A DNA stretch of 64,000 nt from contig NZ_FWFZ01000017.1 in NCBI RefSeq assembly GCF_900172355.1, forward strand, positions 27,837 to 91,836, written 5' to 3'. This document shows positions 33,062-40,618 of this stretch, piece after piece. Every line of letters starts with the position of its first letter. Position 1 is the first letter of the stretch. The DNA is from Roseisalinus antarcticus. Lineage in GTDB: Bacteria; Pseudomonadota; Alphaproteobacteria; Rhodobacterales; Rhodobacteraceae. The notes beneath the pieces were generated by a model. It did not search any database. It had not been told where the DNA came from and worked only from the letters and a program-made list of their open reading frames with translations. A program made the position numbers and the translations under genes.

Positions 33062-34190
33062 CCCCCACGTCCGCAATGTCGAGGCGATCCCCGTCTCCTA
33101 TCAGGAGCCGACGGACCACAACCGGTTCCGCTCGGTCTGCCTGGTGCGGATCACCACCGAGGACGGGCAGGTGGGCTGGGGCGAATGCTGCACCTACTTC
33201 CCCGAGGCCTCGCTCGCCGCCGCCCATATCGTCGAGGGGCTGAGCCACCTCGTCGTCGGCCGCAGCCCGCTGGAAACGCGCAGCATCTGGCAGGCCATGC
33301 GCGAGCACAGCTGGTGGTACGGGACCGGGCAGGGCATCGCCTCGATGGCCATATCGGGCATCGACATCGCGCTCTGGGACCTCAAGGGCAAGGTGCTGGG
33401 CGCCCGCGTGCTCGACCTGCTGGGCGGGCCGGTGCGCGACAAGCTGCCCGCCATCGCCAGCCTGCACGGCACCAAGGCCCGGATCGAGGACATGGCCGAG
33501 GAAATCGCGGCCCACACCGCCACCGGCCTGCACGGCGCCAAGGTCGGCTTTGGCAAGGCGGGCGACGCCAACCTCGGCTTTGATCGCGACCGCGACATCG
33601 ACTTTGTCCGACAGGTGACCAAGGCGATGGGCCCCGGCAAATCGCTGATGGTGGACATGGGCGTCAAGAACTTCTGGGACGTGTCCACCGCCATCACCCG
33701 CGCCAAGGCCTTCGAGGAAATGGGCGTCGCCTGGCTCGAAGAGCCGCTGGGCCACAATGACCCGGCCGGCTATGCCGCCCTGCGCGCCGCCACCGGCATC
33801 CGCATCGGCTATGGCGAGCGCGAGTCGAACGCTGTCGGCGTCAAGCGGATCGTCGACACCGGCACCGTCGATGTCGTGGGCATCGACCCCGGCCGGATCG
33901 AGGGCATCACCGGCTTTCTGCAGGCCGCCGAGGTCTGCGCCCTGTCGCGGCGGCAGGCCAACGCGCACAACTTCTCGACCGCGATCGTGGGTGCTGCGAG
34001 CCAGGCGCTCAGCTTCGCCTGCCCGGCCTGCTACCTGCTGGAGCTTCAGCCGGTCTATGGCCCGGCCCAGCGCGACCTGGTGGACAAGCCGGTCTGGCAC
34101 ACGAACGGCTTCGTCAACATGCCCGAAGGGCCGGGGCTGGGCATCGAGATCAACGAGGACCTCGTCAATTCGGCCCGGCTGGACCGGTAG
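33054..34190 (+). CDS. Enolase-superfamily sugar-acid dehydratase (mandelate racemase/MLE-like) (378 aa)
   Basis: Mg-dependent dehydratase fold. N-terminal capping domain to about residue 120, then barrel. Metal ligands are visible: Asp in LMVDMGVKNFWD, Glu in WLEEPLGHND and Glu in GYGERES. A general-base Lys lies in AKVGFGK, and a His in NAHNFST ends the barrel. It is distinct from the L-rhamnonate dehydratase at 36021, so the operon may dehydrate two different aldonates (for example fuconate or lyxonate as well as rhamnonate) or this may be a racemase. Start ATG 33054 overlaps the FAH gene by 8 bp. Confidence 0.8.
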   Translation: MADPHVRNVEAIPVSYQEPTDHNRFRSVCLVRITTEDGQVGWGECCTYFPEASLAAAHIVEGLSHLVVGRSPLETRSIWQAMREHSWWYGTGQGIASMAISGIDIALWDLKGKVLGARVLDLLGGPVRDKLPAIASLHGTKARIEDMAEEIAAHTATGLHGAKVGFGKAGDANLGFDRDRDIDFVRQVTKAMGPGKSLMVDMGVKNFWDVSTAITRAKAFEEMGVAWLEEPLGHNDPAGYAALRAATGIRIGYGERESNAVGVKRIVDTGTVDVVGIDPGRIEGITGFLQAAEVCALSRRQANAHNFSTAIVGAASQALSFACPACYLLELQPVYGPAQRDLVDKPVWHTNGFVNMPEGPGLGIEINEDLVNSARLDR

Positions 34191-34211
34191 AGGCGAGAAA
34201 GGGAGGACACC

Positions 34212-34991
34212 ATGCTGCAAGGAAAATCGGTGATCGTGACCGGCGGATCGCGCGGCATCGGCGCGGGGATCTCGCGCGCGATGGCAAAGGCCGGGGCCGA
34301 CGTGGTCGTGAACTATTTCAACGAGAACGACGCGGAATACGGCCAGACCGACGGGATCGAGGCGGTCGTGGCCGATATCGAGGCGATGGGCCAGAGGGCT
34401 GTGGCGGTCGAGGGCAACGTCGCCGACCCCGAGACCGGGCACAAGCTCGTCGCCGCCGCCGTCGACGCCTTCGGCAAGGTCGACGTGCTGTCCTCGAACG
34501 CGGGGATCTGCCCGTTCCATGCCTTTCTCGACATGCCAGTCGAGCTGATGCGCCAGGTCTCGGCGGTGAATTACGAAGGCAGCTTCATGGTGTCCCAGGC
34601 CGCCGCGCGGCAGATGGTGGCCCAGGGGCACGGCGGCGCGATCATCGCCACCTCCTCGATCTCGGCGCTGGTCGGCGGCGAGCTGCAAAGCCACTACACC
34701 CCGACCAAGGCGGCCGTCCATGCGATGATGCAGTCGGTGGCGATCAGCATGGGCCGGCACGGTATCCGCTGCAATTCGATCATGCCGGGCGCGATCATGA
34801 CCGACCTGAACCGCGATGTCCTGACCGGGACCGAAACCGCGGAATACTTCCAGAAGCGCATCCCTCTCGGGCGCTACGGCACGCCGGACGACATCGGCCA
34901 GGTCGCGGTGTTCCTCGCCTCCGACATGGCGGCCTACGTGACCGGCGCCAGCATCCTGGTGGACGGCGGCATGTTCGTGAACCTGCAATGA
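34212..34991 (+). CDS. L-rhamnose 1-dehydrogenase-like SDR (259 aa)
   Basis: SDR oxidising an aldose to its lactone. TGGSRGIG is at about 11-18, SNAG at about 96, and catalytic Ser in ATSSISALVGG with Tyr162 and Lys166 (YTPTK). The SALVGGELQSHYTPTKAAV stretch and the DGGMFVNLQ terminus are characteristic of L-rhamnose 1-dehydrogenases (LRA1/RhaDH type) as I remember them. Ribosome-binding site GGGAGGAC. Its ATGA overlaps the aldolase-family gene. No lactonase gene is seen nearby, so the lactone must open spontaneously, by one of the unassigned proteins, or by an enzyme outside the window. Confidence 0.82.
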   Translation: MLQGKSVIVTGGSRGIGAGISRAMAKAGADVVVNYFNENDAEYGQTDGIEAVVADIEAMGQRAVAVEGNVADPETGHKLVAAAVDAFGKVDVLSSNAGICPFHAFLDMPVELMRQVSAVNYEGSFMVSQAAARQMVAQGHGGAIIATSSISALVGGELQSHYTPTKAAVHAMMQSVAISMGRHGIRCNSIMPGAIMTDLNRDVLTGTETAEYFQKRIPLGRYGTPDDIGQVAVFLASDMAAYVTGASILVDGGMFVNLQ

Positions 34992-35929
34992 CCCAGGCGC
35001 CGGCCCCGATCCCCCCGGGCATCCATCCGATGCTCTACGCCTTCTTCGAGGAGGACGGCGGCGCGCTGCGGCATGACATGTTCGACCGGCAGGTCGATGT
35101 CGCGCTGGCCGCCGGCGCCGCCGGGCTGGCCGTGCTGGGGCTGGGAACCGAGACCACCAAGCTGACCGAGGCCGAACGCGAGGCCGTCATCGCCACCGTC
35201 AAGCGGCGTCTGGCGGGCCGCGCACCGCTGATCGCCACCGTCCGCGGAGAGACCCCCGAGGCACAGATCGCCACGGCCCGGCGCTACCGCGAGCTCGGGG
35301 CGAGCGCGATCCTGCTGCAACCCCCCTCCGGCCCGATGGAGAGCGCCCCGCTGCGCGACTTCTTCGCCACCGTCATCAACGCGCTGGATTGCCCGGCCGG
35401 CGTGCAGAACGCGCCCGAGTTCCTGGGCTACGGGCTGGGCGACGCCGACCTTCTGGCGCTGGCGGAGAGCTGCGGGAATTTCGCGATCGCCAAGCTGGAA
35501 TGCAGCGCCATCGCGCTGGAGCCCGTCGCGACCATGTTCGCGGGCCGGACCATGGTGCTGAACGGGCGCTGTGGGCTGGAGTTGCCCGATTGCCTGCGCG
35601 CCGGCGCGGCCGGCATGATGCCGGGCACCGAAACCATCGACCTGACCACGGCGATCTACACGGCCTGGACGGCGGGCGATCACGCAGAGGCCGAGCGGCG
35701 CTATGCCGAGGCCCTGCCCGCGCTGACGTTCTTCATGCAGGGCATTCCGCAGTTCCTGACCTATGGCAAGGCGCTTCTGGCCGCGCGGCTGGGGGTCGAG
35801 GTCGGCGGCGCCCGCGCGCCCTTCCTGGCCGCCACGCCCTTCGGCCTCGACTGTGTCGCGCACTATGCCGCGCGGTTCGGCCCGCTGCCGGGCGCCGATC
35901 CCACGGGCACCGGAGGCCGCGCCACATGA
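34988..35929 (+). CDS. Dihydrodipicolinate synthase/KDG aldolase-family protein (313 aa)
   Basis: Schiff-base class I TIM barrel. The GTETTKL loop (about 53-59) aligns with the GTTGE pyruvate carboxylate site. The lysine in FAIAKLECS (about 168) is the Schiff-base residue. The strand that normally carries the catalytic Tyr reads VQNAPEF, so that Tyr seems replaced. This suggests a 2-keto-3-deoxy acid aldolase or dehydratase of non-standard chemistry. It could finish the non-phosphorylative pathway by splitting 2-keto-3-deoxy-rhamnonate to pyruvate and lactaldehyde. Confidence 0.78.
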   Translation: MTQAPAPIPPGIHPMLYAFFEEDGGALRHDMFDRQVDVALAAGAAGLAVLGLGTETTKLTEAEREAVIATVKRRLAGRAPLIATVRGETPEAQIATARRYRELGASAILLQPPSGPMESAPLRDFFATVINALDCPAGVQNAPEFLGYGLGDADLLALAESCGNFAIAKLECSAIALEPVATMFAGRTMVLNGRCGLELPDCLRAGAAGMMPGTETIDLTTAIYTAWTAGDHAEAERRYAEALPALTFFMQGIPQFLTYGKALLAARLGVEVGGARAPFLAATPFGLDCVAHYAARFGPLPGADPTGTGGRAT

Positions 35930-36020
35930 TCGCCCGAGCCACCCGCCCCCGCATCGTCACGGACCGCGGCGCCCCCGCGAGCAGCCGCCCCTGCCGCCCC
36001 AATGGAAGACGGAGTTGACC

Positions 36021-37223
36021 ATGAAGAACCCATTCGAAATCGTTGATATGCGGACCTTTCTCGTCACGTCCCAGGGCGATGGCGGCGATTACGGCCGGCA
36101 GAAGCAGGGGCATTGGCTGATCGACACGCTGATCTCCAACCCGATGTCGGGCTATCCGGAATATCGCGCCTCGCGCACCAGTTGGGGGCTGGGGGTGCTG
36201 GGCTCCATCGTGGTCGAGATCGAGACCGCGAGCGGCACCGTGGGCGTCGCCACCGGTTTCGGCGGACTGCCCGCGATCTGGCTGATCGAGAACCATTTCA
36301 AGCGGTTCATCGTCGGCGCCGACCTGCGCAACGTGAACAAGGCCTGGGACCAGATGTTTCGCGCCTCGATGTTCTACGGGCGCAAGGGCATGACCATCGC
36401 CACGATCTCGGTAGTCGACCTCGCCATGTGGGACGCCCTCGGCAAGCAGCGGCAGGAGCCGGTCTATCACCTGATCGGCGGCGCCTGCCATGACGAGATC
36501 ACGCTCTATTGCACCGGCCCCGCGCCGGATGCGGTCAAGGACATGGGCTTCTGGGGGGCCAAGGTGCCCCTGCCCCACAGCCCCTACGACGGCGAGGAGG
36601 GCTTTGCCGCCAACGTCGCCTACCTCACCGAGATGCGCGACCTCGTGGGCCCGGGCTATCCGTTGATGGTGGATTGCTACATGTCGCTGACGGTGCCCTA
36701 CGCGATCCGGCTGGCCCAGGCCTGCCTGCCGCTGGACATCCACTGGTGGGAAGAGGTGCTGCACCCCGACGACATCGAGGGCTACTGGCTGCTGAAACAG
36801 GCCCATCCGACCCTGACCTGGACCACCGGAGAGCATGAATACACCCGCTACGGCTTTCGCCGGCTGATCGAGGAGCGGACCATCGACATCCTGCAGCCCG
36901 ACCTCATGTGGGTCGGCGGGCTGACCGAGCTGCTGCGGATCGCGGCCCATGCCTCGGCCTACGACATCCCCATGCTGCCCCATGGCAGCGGGCCCTATTC
37001 CTATCATTTCATCGCGTCCCAGGCGTCGCGGCCGCTGTGCGAATACGTGGCCGCCTCGCCCGACGGGCGGTCGGTGCTGCCCTGCTTCGGCAAGCTCTTC
37101 GAGGGCGAGGAGGTGCCGCAGAACGGCCGCATCGGCATCAGCGACAAACCCGGCTTCGGCATGAGTGTCGCCGACCGGTCGCTGCTGACCCCTTACGCGG
37201 ATTGTGCGTTGGCCACTGGCTGA
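36021..37223 (+). CDS. rhmD: L-rhamnonate dehydratase (400 aa)
   Basis: Enolase-superfamily enzyme converting L-rhamnonate to 2-keto-3-deoxy-L-rhamnonate. It matches RhmD over its full length: the N-terminal HW...NPMSGYPEYRASRTSWG segment, metal ligands in LMVDCYMS, WWEEVLHPDD and TGEHEYTRYGF, the Asp in DILQPDLMWVGG and the catalytic His in MLPHGSG. RhmD-type enzymes also accept L-lyxonate and L-mannonate. A weak ribosome-binding site (GACGGAG) precedes ATG 36021 after a 91-bp gap. The TRAP transporter follows directly, suggesting uptake of the aldonate itself. Confidence 0.9.
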   Translation: MKNPFEIVDMRTFLVTSQGDGGDYGRQKQGHWLIDTLISNPMSGYPEYRASRTSWGLGVLGSIVVEIETASGTVGVATGFGGLPAIWLIENHFKRFIVGADLRNVNKAWDQMFRASMFYGRKGMTIATISVVDLAMWDALGKQRQEPVYHLIGGACHDEITLYCTGPAPDAVKDMGFWGAKVPLPHSPYDGEEGFAANVAYLTEMRDLVGPGYPLMVDCYMSLTVPYAIRLAQACLPLDIHWWEEVLHPDDIEGYWLLKQAHPTLTWTTGEHEYTRYGFRRLIEERTIDILQPDLMWVGGLTELLRIAAHASAYDIPMLPHGSGPYSYHFIASQASRPLCEYVAASPDGRSVLPCFGKLFEGEEVPQNGRIGISDKPGFGMSVADRSLLTPYADCALATG

Positions 37224-37267
37224 CGCGCCCACAACGACCCAATCGAACTGGCATCATGGAGGATACA

Positions 37268-38281
37268 ATGCCTAATTCAGTTACACGACGCACATTCGGG
37301 GGCGCCACCCTTGGCGCCGCGCTGGCCCTCGCCATGATCGGCGGGCCGGCCCTGGCGCAGACCAAGACCCTGCGCCTGTCGCATCACCTGCAACCCGGCC
37401 ACCTCGTGGATGTCGCCTCGCACCGTTTCGCCGACCTGGTGTCCGAGGCCACGGGCGGCGAGATCGCGATCGAGGTCTTCCCCGCAGGCCAGATCGCCGG
37501 CCTCAGGCAGGGCGCCGAGGCGGTGCAGCTTGGCACCGTCGACATCGTCTGGAGCGATTTCGGCACCCTGGCCAACTGGCGCCCGGAATACGGGTTCGTC
37601 AGCCTGCCCTTCATGTTCCAGGGCGACGACCACTTCGAGGCCGTCTTCGGCGGCCCGGTCGGAGAGGAGCTGGCCGCGAGCCTGAAGGAGAACCTCAACA
37701 TCGAGACGCTGGGCTACGGCAATGCCGGCTTCCGGGTCATCGCCACGCGCGACGCGCCGGTGAACGGCCCCGAAGACCTGGTGGGGGTCCGCATCCGGGT
37801 GCCCGAGGTGCCGACCTTCGTGAACGCGTTCAACGCGATCGACGCCAACCCGACGCCGATGGCCTGGGGCGAGGTCTATACCGCGCTGCAGACCGGCGTC
37901 ATCAACGCGGTCGAGAACCCGGCCGAAGGTCTTGCGGTCGGCGACATGAACGAGGTCACCAACTACCTGTCGCGCACCCTGCACATCATGACCGACGTGA
38001 ACCTGTTCGCGAACGGCGCCATGATGGAGGGCCTCACCGAAGAGCAGCAGGCCGCGATGCGCGAGGCGGCCGCCACGGCGGTGGACGAGTTCAACACGGC
38101 CACCCGTGAGGCCAGCGCCAGCTACTGGGACGAGCTTGCCGCGACCATGGAAGTCGTCGAAGAGCCCGACCGCGCCGCGTTCCAGGCGGCCATGGCCCCG
38201 GTGTGGGACGACTTCACCGCCGCCACCGGCGACGCCGGCCAGCACTGGATCGACGTGGTGACAGCCGCCGCGCCGAACTGA
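37268..38281 (+). CDS. dctP: TRAP transporter solute-binding subunit, DctP type (337 aa)
   Basis: Periplasmic receptor of a sodium-driven TRAP importer for an organic or sugar acid. The N-terminus NSVTRRTFGGATLGAALALAM is signal-like, with a paired Arg that suggests Tat export. The DctP fold is seen in FPAGQIAGLRQGAEAVQLGT and in NAGFRVIATRDAPVNGPEDL, followed by GVRIRVPEVPTF, which carries the carboxylate-binding Arg. ATG 37268 has GGAGG 5 nt upstream. An ATG at 37256 is in frame. A stem-loop at 38294-38320 separates it from dctQ. Confidence 0.88.
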   Translation: MPNSVTRRTFGGATLGAALALAMIGGPALAQTKTLRLSHHLQPGHLVDVASHRFADLVSEATGGEIAIEVFPAGQIAGLRQGAEAVQLGTVDIVWSDFGTLANWRPEYGFVSLPFMFQGDDHFEAVFGGPVGEELAASLKENLNIETLGYGNAGFRVIATRDAPVNGPEDLVGVRIRVPEVPTFVNAFNAIDANPTPMAWGEVYTALQTGVINAVENPAEGLAVGDMNEVTNYLSRTLHIMTDVNLFANGAMMEGLTEEQQAAMREAAATAVDEFNTATREASASYWDELAATMEVVEEPDRAAFQAAMAPVWDDFTAATGDAGQHWIDVVTAAAPN

Positions 38282-38293
38282 GCCGCGCCCCTT

Positions 38294-38320
38294 CGGGCCG
38301 CCGCCCCCTGCGGCGGCCCG
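38294..38320 (+). other. Stem-loop between dctP and dctQ
   Basis: CGGGCCGCCGC (38294-38304) and GCGGCGGCCCG (38310-38320) form a perfect 11-bp stem with a CCCCT loop, 13 nt past the dctP stop. There is no T-run. It likely stabilises dctP mRNA relative to the membrane subunits. Confidence 0.65.
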
Positions 38321-38346
38321 ATCCCGACGGTCAAGAGGAGCCCGAG

Positions 38347-38865
38347 ATGAGTTTCTATCCCAGCCTGGCCCAATCCCTGCCGGTGCGCGTCATCCGGCAC
38401 GCGACAGAGATCGCCGTGGCCGTGCTCGTGGCGGGCTACGCCGCAGTGATCTGCCTGCAGGTCTTCTACCGCTACGTGCTGAACGATTCCCTCGTCTGGT
38501 CCGAAGAGCTTGTCCGCTACGGCCTGCTCTGGGGCGTGATGCTGGGCGCGGCGCTGGCCAGTGACCGCAACGCGCAGGTCGCGCTGGAGCCCCTGCGCTC
38601 GGTGCTGGGGGAACGCGCGTATTTCGTCGTGCAGTGGATTGCCGGCCTGATGATCATCCTCTTCTGTCTCGTCACGGCCTGGTACGGCTGGGACTATGCG
38701 GATCGCCTGTCCACGATGTCCTCGCCCGCCTCGCAGATTCCGATGCCCTACGTCTTCAGCTCGATCCCGATCGGCTGTCTCCTGATCTCGTTCTTCGTGA
38801 TCGTCCACCTGATCTCCGGCAGCCACAGGCACCGGGCCGATCCCGAAAAGAGCCTGCATTCATGA
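38347..38865 (+). CDS. dctQ: TRAP transporter small permease, DctQ type (172 aa)
   Basis: Four hydrophobic segments, with the family core QVFYRYVLNDSLVWSEELVRY (about 38-58). GVMLGAALASDRNAQV follows helix 2. It is needed with DctM for transport. ATG 38347 has AAGAGGAG upstream. Its last 4 bp overlap the dctM start (ATGA). Confidence 0.88.
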   Translation: MSFYPSLAQSLPVRVIRHATEIAVAVLVAGYAAVICLQVFYRYVLNDSLVWSEELVRYGLLWGVMLGAALASDRNAQVALEPLRSVLGERAYFVVQWIAGLMIILFCLVTAWYGWDYADRLSTMSSPASQIPMPYVFSSIPIGCLLISFFVIVHLISGSHRHRADPEKSLHS

Positions 38866-40136
38866 TCATCGCGGTCCTGTTCATCTCCTTCGCGTTGCTG
38901 CTGGTGCTCGGCGTCCCGCTGGCCTTCGCCATGGGCCTTTCGGCGATCGCCGCGATCGTGTCCGAGGGCGGGCAATCGCTGCTGATCATTCCGCAACGGA
39001 TCACCGCGTCGCTCGACAGCTTCGCGCTGCTCGCGGTGCCGCTGTTCATCCTGGCCGGCGAGCTGATGAATTCGGGTGGCATCACCGAACGGATCGTGCG
39101 GTTCTCGCGCTCGGCCATCGGGCATTTCAAGGGCGGGCTGGCGCAGGCCAACATCCTGTCGAACATGTTCATGGCGGCGCTCTCGGGCTCGTCGCTCGCC
39201 GACCTGTCGGCGATCGGGTCGATGATGATCCCGGCGATGACAAAGCAGGGCTACTCCAAGCCGTATTCCGTCGCGATCACCTCCTGCGCGGCGCTCATGG
39301 CGCCGATCATCCCGCCCAGCATCATCGCGGTCATCTATGGCTCGATCACCGGCATCTCCATCGGGTCGCTGTTTCTGGCGGGCGCCTTGCCCGGGATCAT
39401 GGCCGGCCTCGGCATCATGGTGATCGCGCGGCTGATGGCCGACAAGGGCGGCGCGACGGCCATGCCCCGCGAAAGCTGGGGACAGTTCGCCCGCGTCGGC
39501 GGCGGCGCCCTGCCCGCCATGGCCGTGCCGTTCATCATCGTCGGCGGCATCCTGTCAGGCGTCTTCACCCCGACCGAGGCGGGGGCCGTCGCCGTGGCCT
39601 ATGCGCTGATCTTCGGGCTGGCGACGCGGCGGCACCGGCCGGGCGGGCTTTATGCCCTGCTGCTGAATGCTGGCGTGACCACGGCCAGCGCCCTCATCAC
39701 ACTCGCGGGCGCATCGCTCTTCAGCTATGTCCTGGTGTCGAGCGGGTTCGCCCAATCAGTGCTCGCGGCGCTGGTGTCGCTGACCGAGACGCCGTCGGTC
39801 GCGATCCTGCTGATCTTCCTGCTGCTGGTCGTGCTCGGCATGTTCGTCGAGACCGTCTCGGCGCTGATCCTCGTGGTGCCGATCCTGATCCCGGTCGTCG
39901 GCTACTACGACTTCAACGGCGTGCAGTTCGGGATCTTCACCCTGATGTCGCTGGTCCTGGGCGGGCTGACGCCGCCGGTCGGCATCCTCGCCATGGTCGC
40001 CTGCCGGATCGCCGACGTGGATTACAGCAAGACCTTCGGGATGCTGATGCCCTTCATCCTGTGGTGGGCGGTGGCGACCCTGCTTGTCGCCTACGTGCCG
40101 TTCCTGACGACCTGGCTGCCGTCGCTGGTCTTCTGA
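38862..40136 (+). CDS. dctM: TRAP transporter large permease, DctM type (424 aa)
   Basis: Inner-membrane subunit of about 11-12 helices that carries the solute and Na+. Start LLLVLGVPLAFAMGLSA, the ALSGSSLADLSAIGS and CAALMAPIIPPSIIA loops, and the C-terminal GGLTPPVGILAMVAC are all diagnostic of DctM. Last gene of the forward array of region C. A hairpin at 40139-40169 follows, then the genes run the other way. Confidence 0.9.
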   Translation: MIIAVLFISFALLLVLGVPLAFAMGLSAIAAIVSEGGQSLLIIPQRITASLDSFALLAVPLFILAGELMNSGGITERIVRFSRSAIGHFKGGLAQANILSNMFMAALSGSSLADLSAIGSMMIPAMTKQGYSKPYSVAITSCAALMAPIIPPSIIAVIYGSITGISIGSLFLAGALPGIMAGLGIMVIARLMADKGGATAMPRESWGQFARVGGGALPAMAVPFIIVGGILSGVFTPTEAGAVAVAYALIFGLATRRHRPGGLYALLLNAGVTTASALITLAGASLFSYVLVSSGFAQSVLAALVSLTETPSVAILLIFLLLVVLGMFVETVSALILVVPILIPVVGYYDFNGVQFGIFTLMSLVLGGLTPPVGILAMVACRIADVDYSKTFGMLMPFILWWAVATLLVAYVPFLTTWLPSLVF

Positions 40137-40138
40137 CC

Positions 40139-40169
40139 GGCCCCGCGGACGGTTCTCCCGCCCGCGGCC
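40139..40169. terminator. Bidirectional terminator-like hairpin
   Basis: GGCC-CCGCGG (40139-40148) pairs with CCGCGG-CC ending near 40169, with a short inner stem. It sits between convergent dctM and the small secreted protein gene. T-runs are weak on both strands. Confidence 0.35.
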
Positions 40170-40528
40170 TAGAACTCACCGCCTGGCGCCAGGTCGAAAA
40201 ACGACCCCATGGACCCGTTCGCGTCCGCATCGTCGCGCCGGGGATCGGGGACCGGGCCGCTGAACCCGGACAGCCCGTCGCCGACCCCTCCGGGCCCGGT
40301 CATCAATGACCCGCGCCCGTCCTCCCCCGAGACTGTGCCGGTGTCAGCGCCGGCCCCGAATGTCGGCAGGCCGTAGAGATCGGTATAAGAGCTGCCGGGC
40401 TCGGCCGTGTCCGACAGGCTGGGCAGCGCCCGGCCGGGCGTCTGGGTCAGGGGCACGGCCAGCGCGGGCGGGCCCAAAAGGGCACCCCCCACCGACGCAC
40501 AGGCGATGGCCGCAAGACGGACCTTCAT
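40169..40528 (-). CDS. Small secreted protein of unknown function (119 aa)
   Basis: Residues 1-24 (MKVRLAAIACASVGGALLGP...) form a clear Sec signal peptide. The rest is a Gly/Ser/Asp-rich, low-complexity chain with no cysteines, ending in FDLAPGGEF. I chose the ATG at 40528, which has GGGGGAG upstream; a TTG at 40570 lies in frame just inside a 10-bp tandem repeat. No family recognised. Codon use looks like its neighbours. Confidence 0.6.
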   Translation of the reverse strand: MKVRLAAIACASVGGALLGPPALAVPLTQTPGRALPSLSDTAEPGSSYTDLYGLPTFGAGADTGTVSGEDGRGSLMTGPGGVGDGLSGFSGPVPDPRRDDADANGSMGSFFDLAPGGEF

Positions 40529-40540
40529 GTCGGCCGGCTC

Positions 40541-40570
40541 CCCCAGGCAATCCCAGGCAATCCCAGGCAA
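40541..40570. repeat. Three tandem copies of a 10-bp unit
   Basis: CCCCAGGCAA, TCCCAGGCAA, TCCCAGGCAA at 40541, 40551 and 40561, in the leader of the small secreted protein gene. Slippage here would change leader length by 10 bp but not the coding region. Confidence 0.75.
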
Positions 40571-40618
40571 TAAATTGCACTCTCCCGCCAGTATCGAACC
40601 ATATCCGTCTATTTGACG

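Noticed and set aside
40541..40570. CRISPR-like array
   Set aside because: Three 10-bp tandem units with no spacers are a simple tandem repeat.
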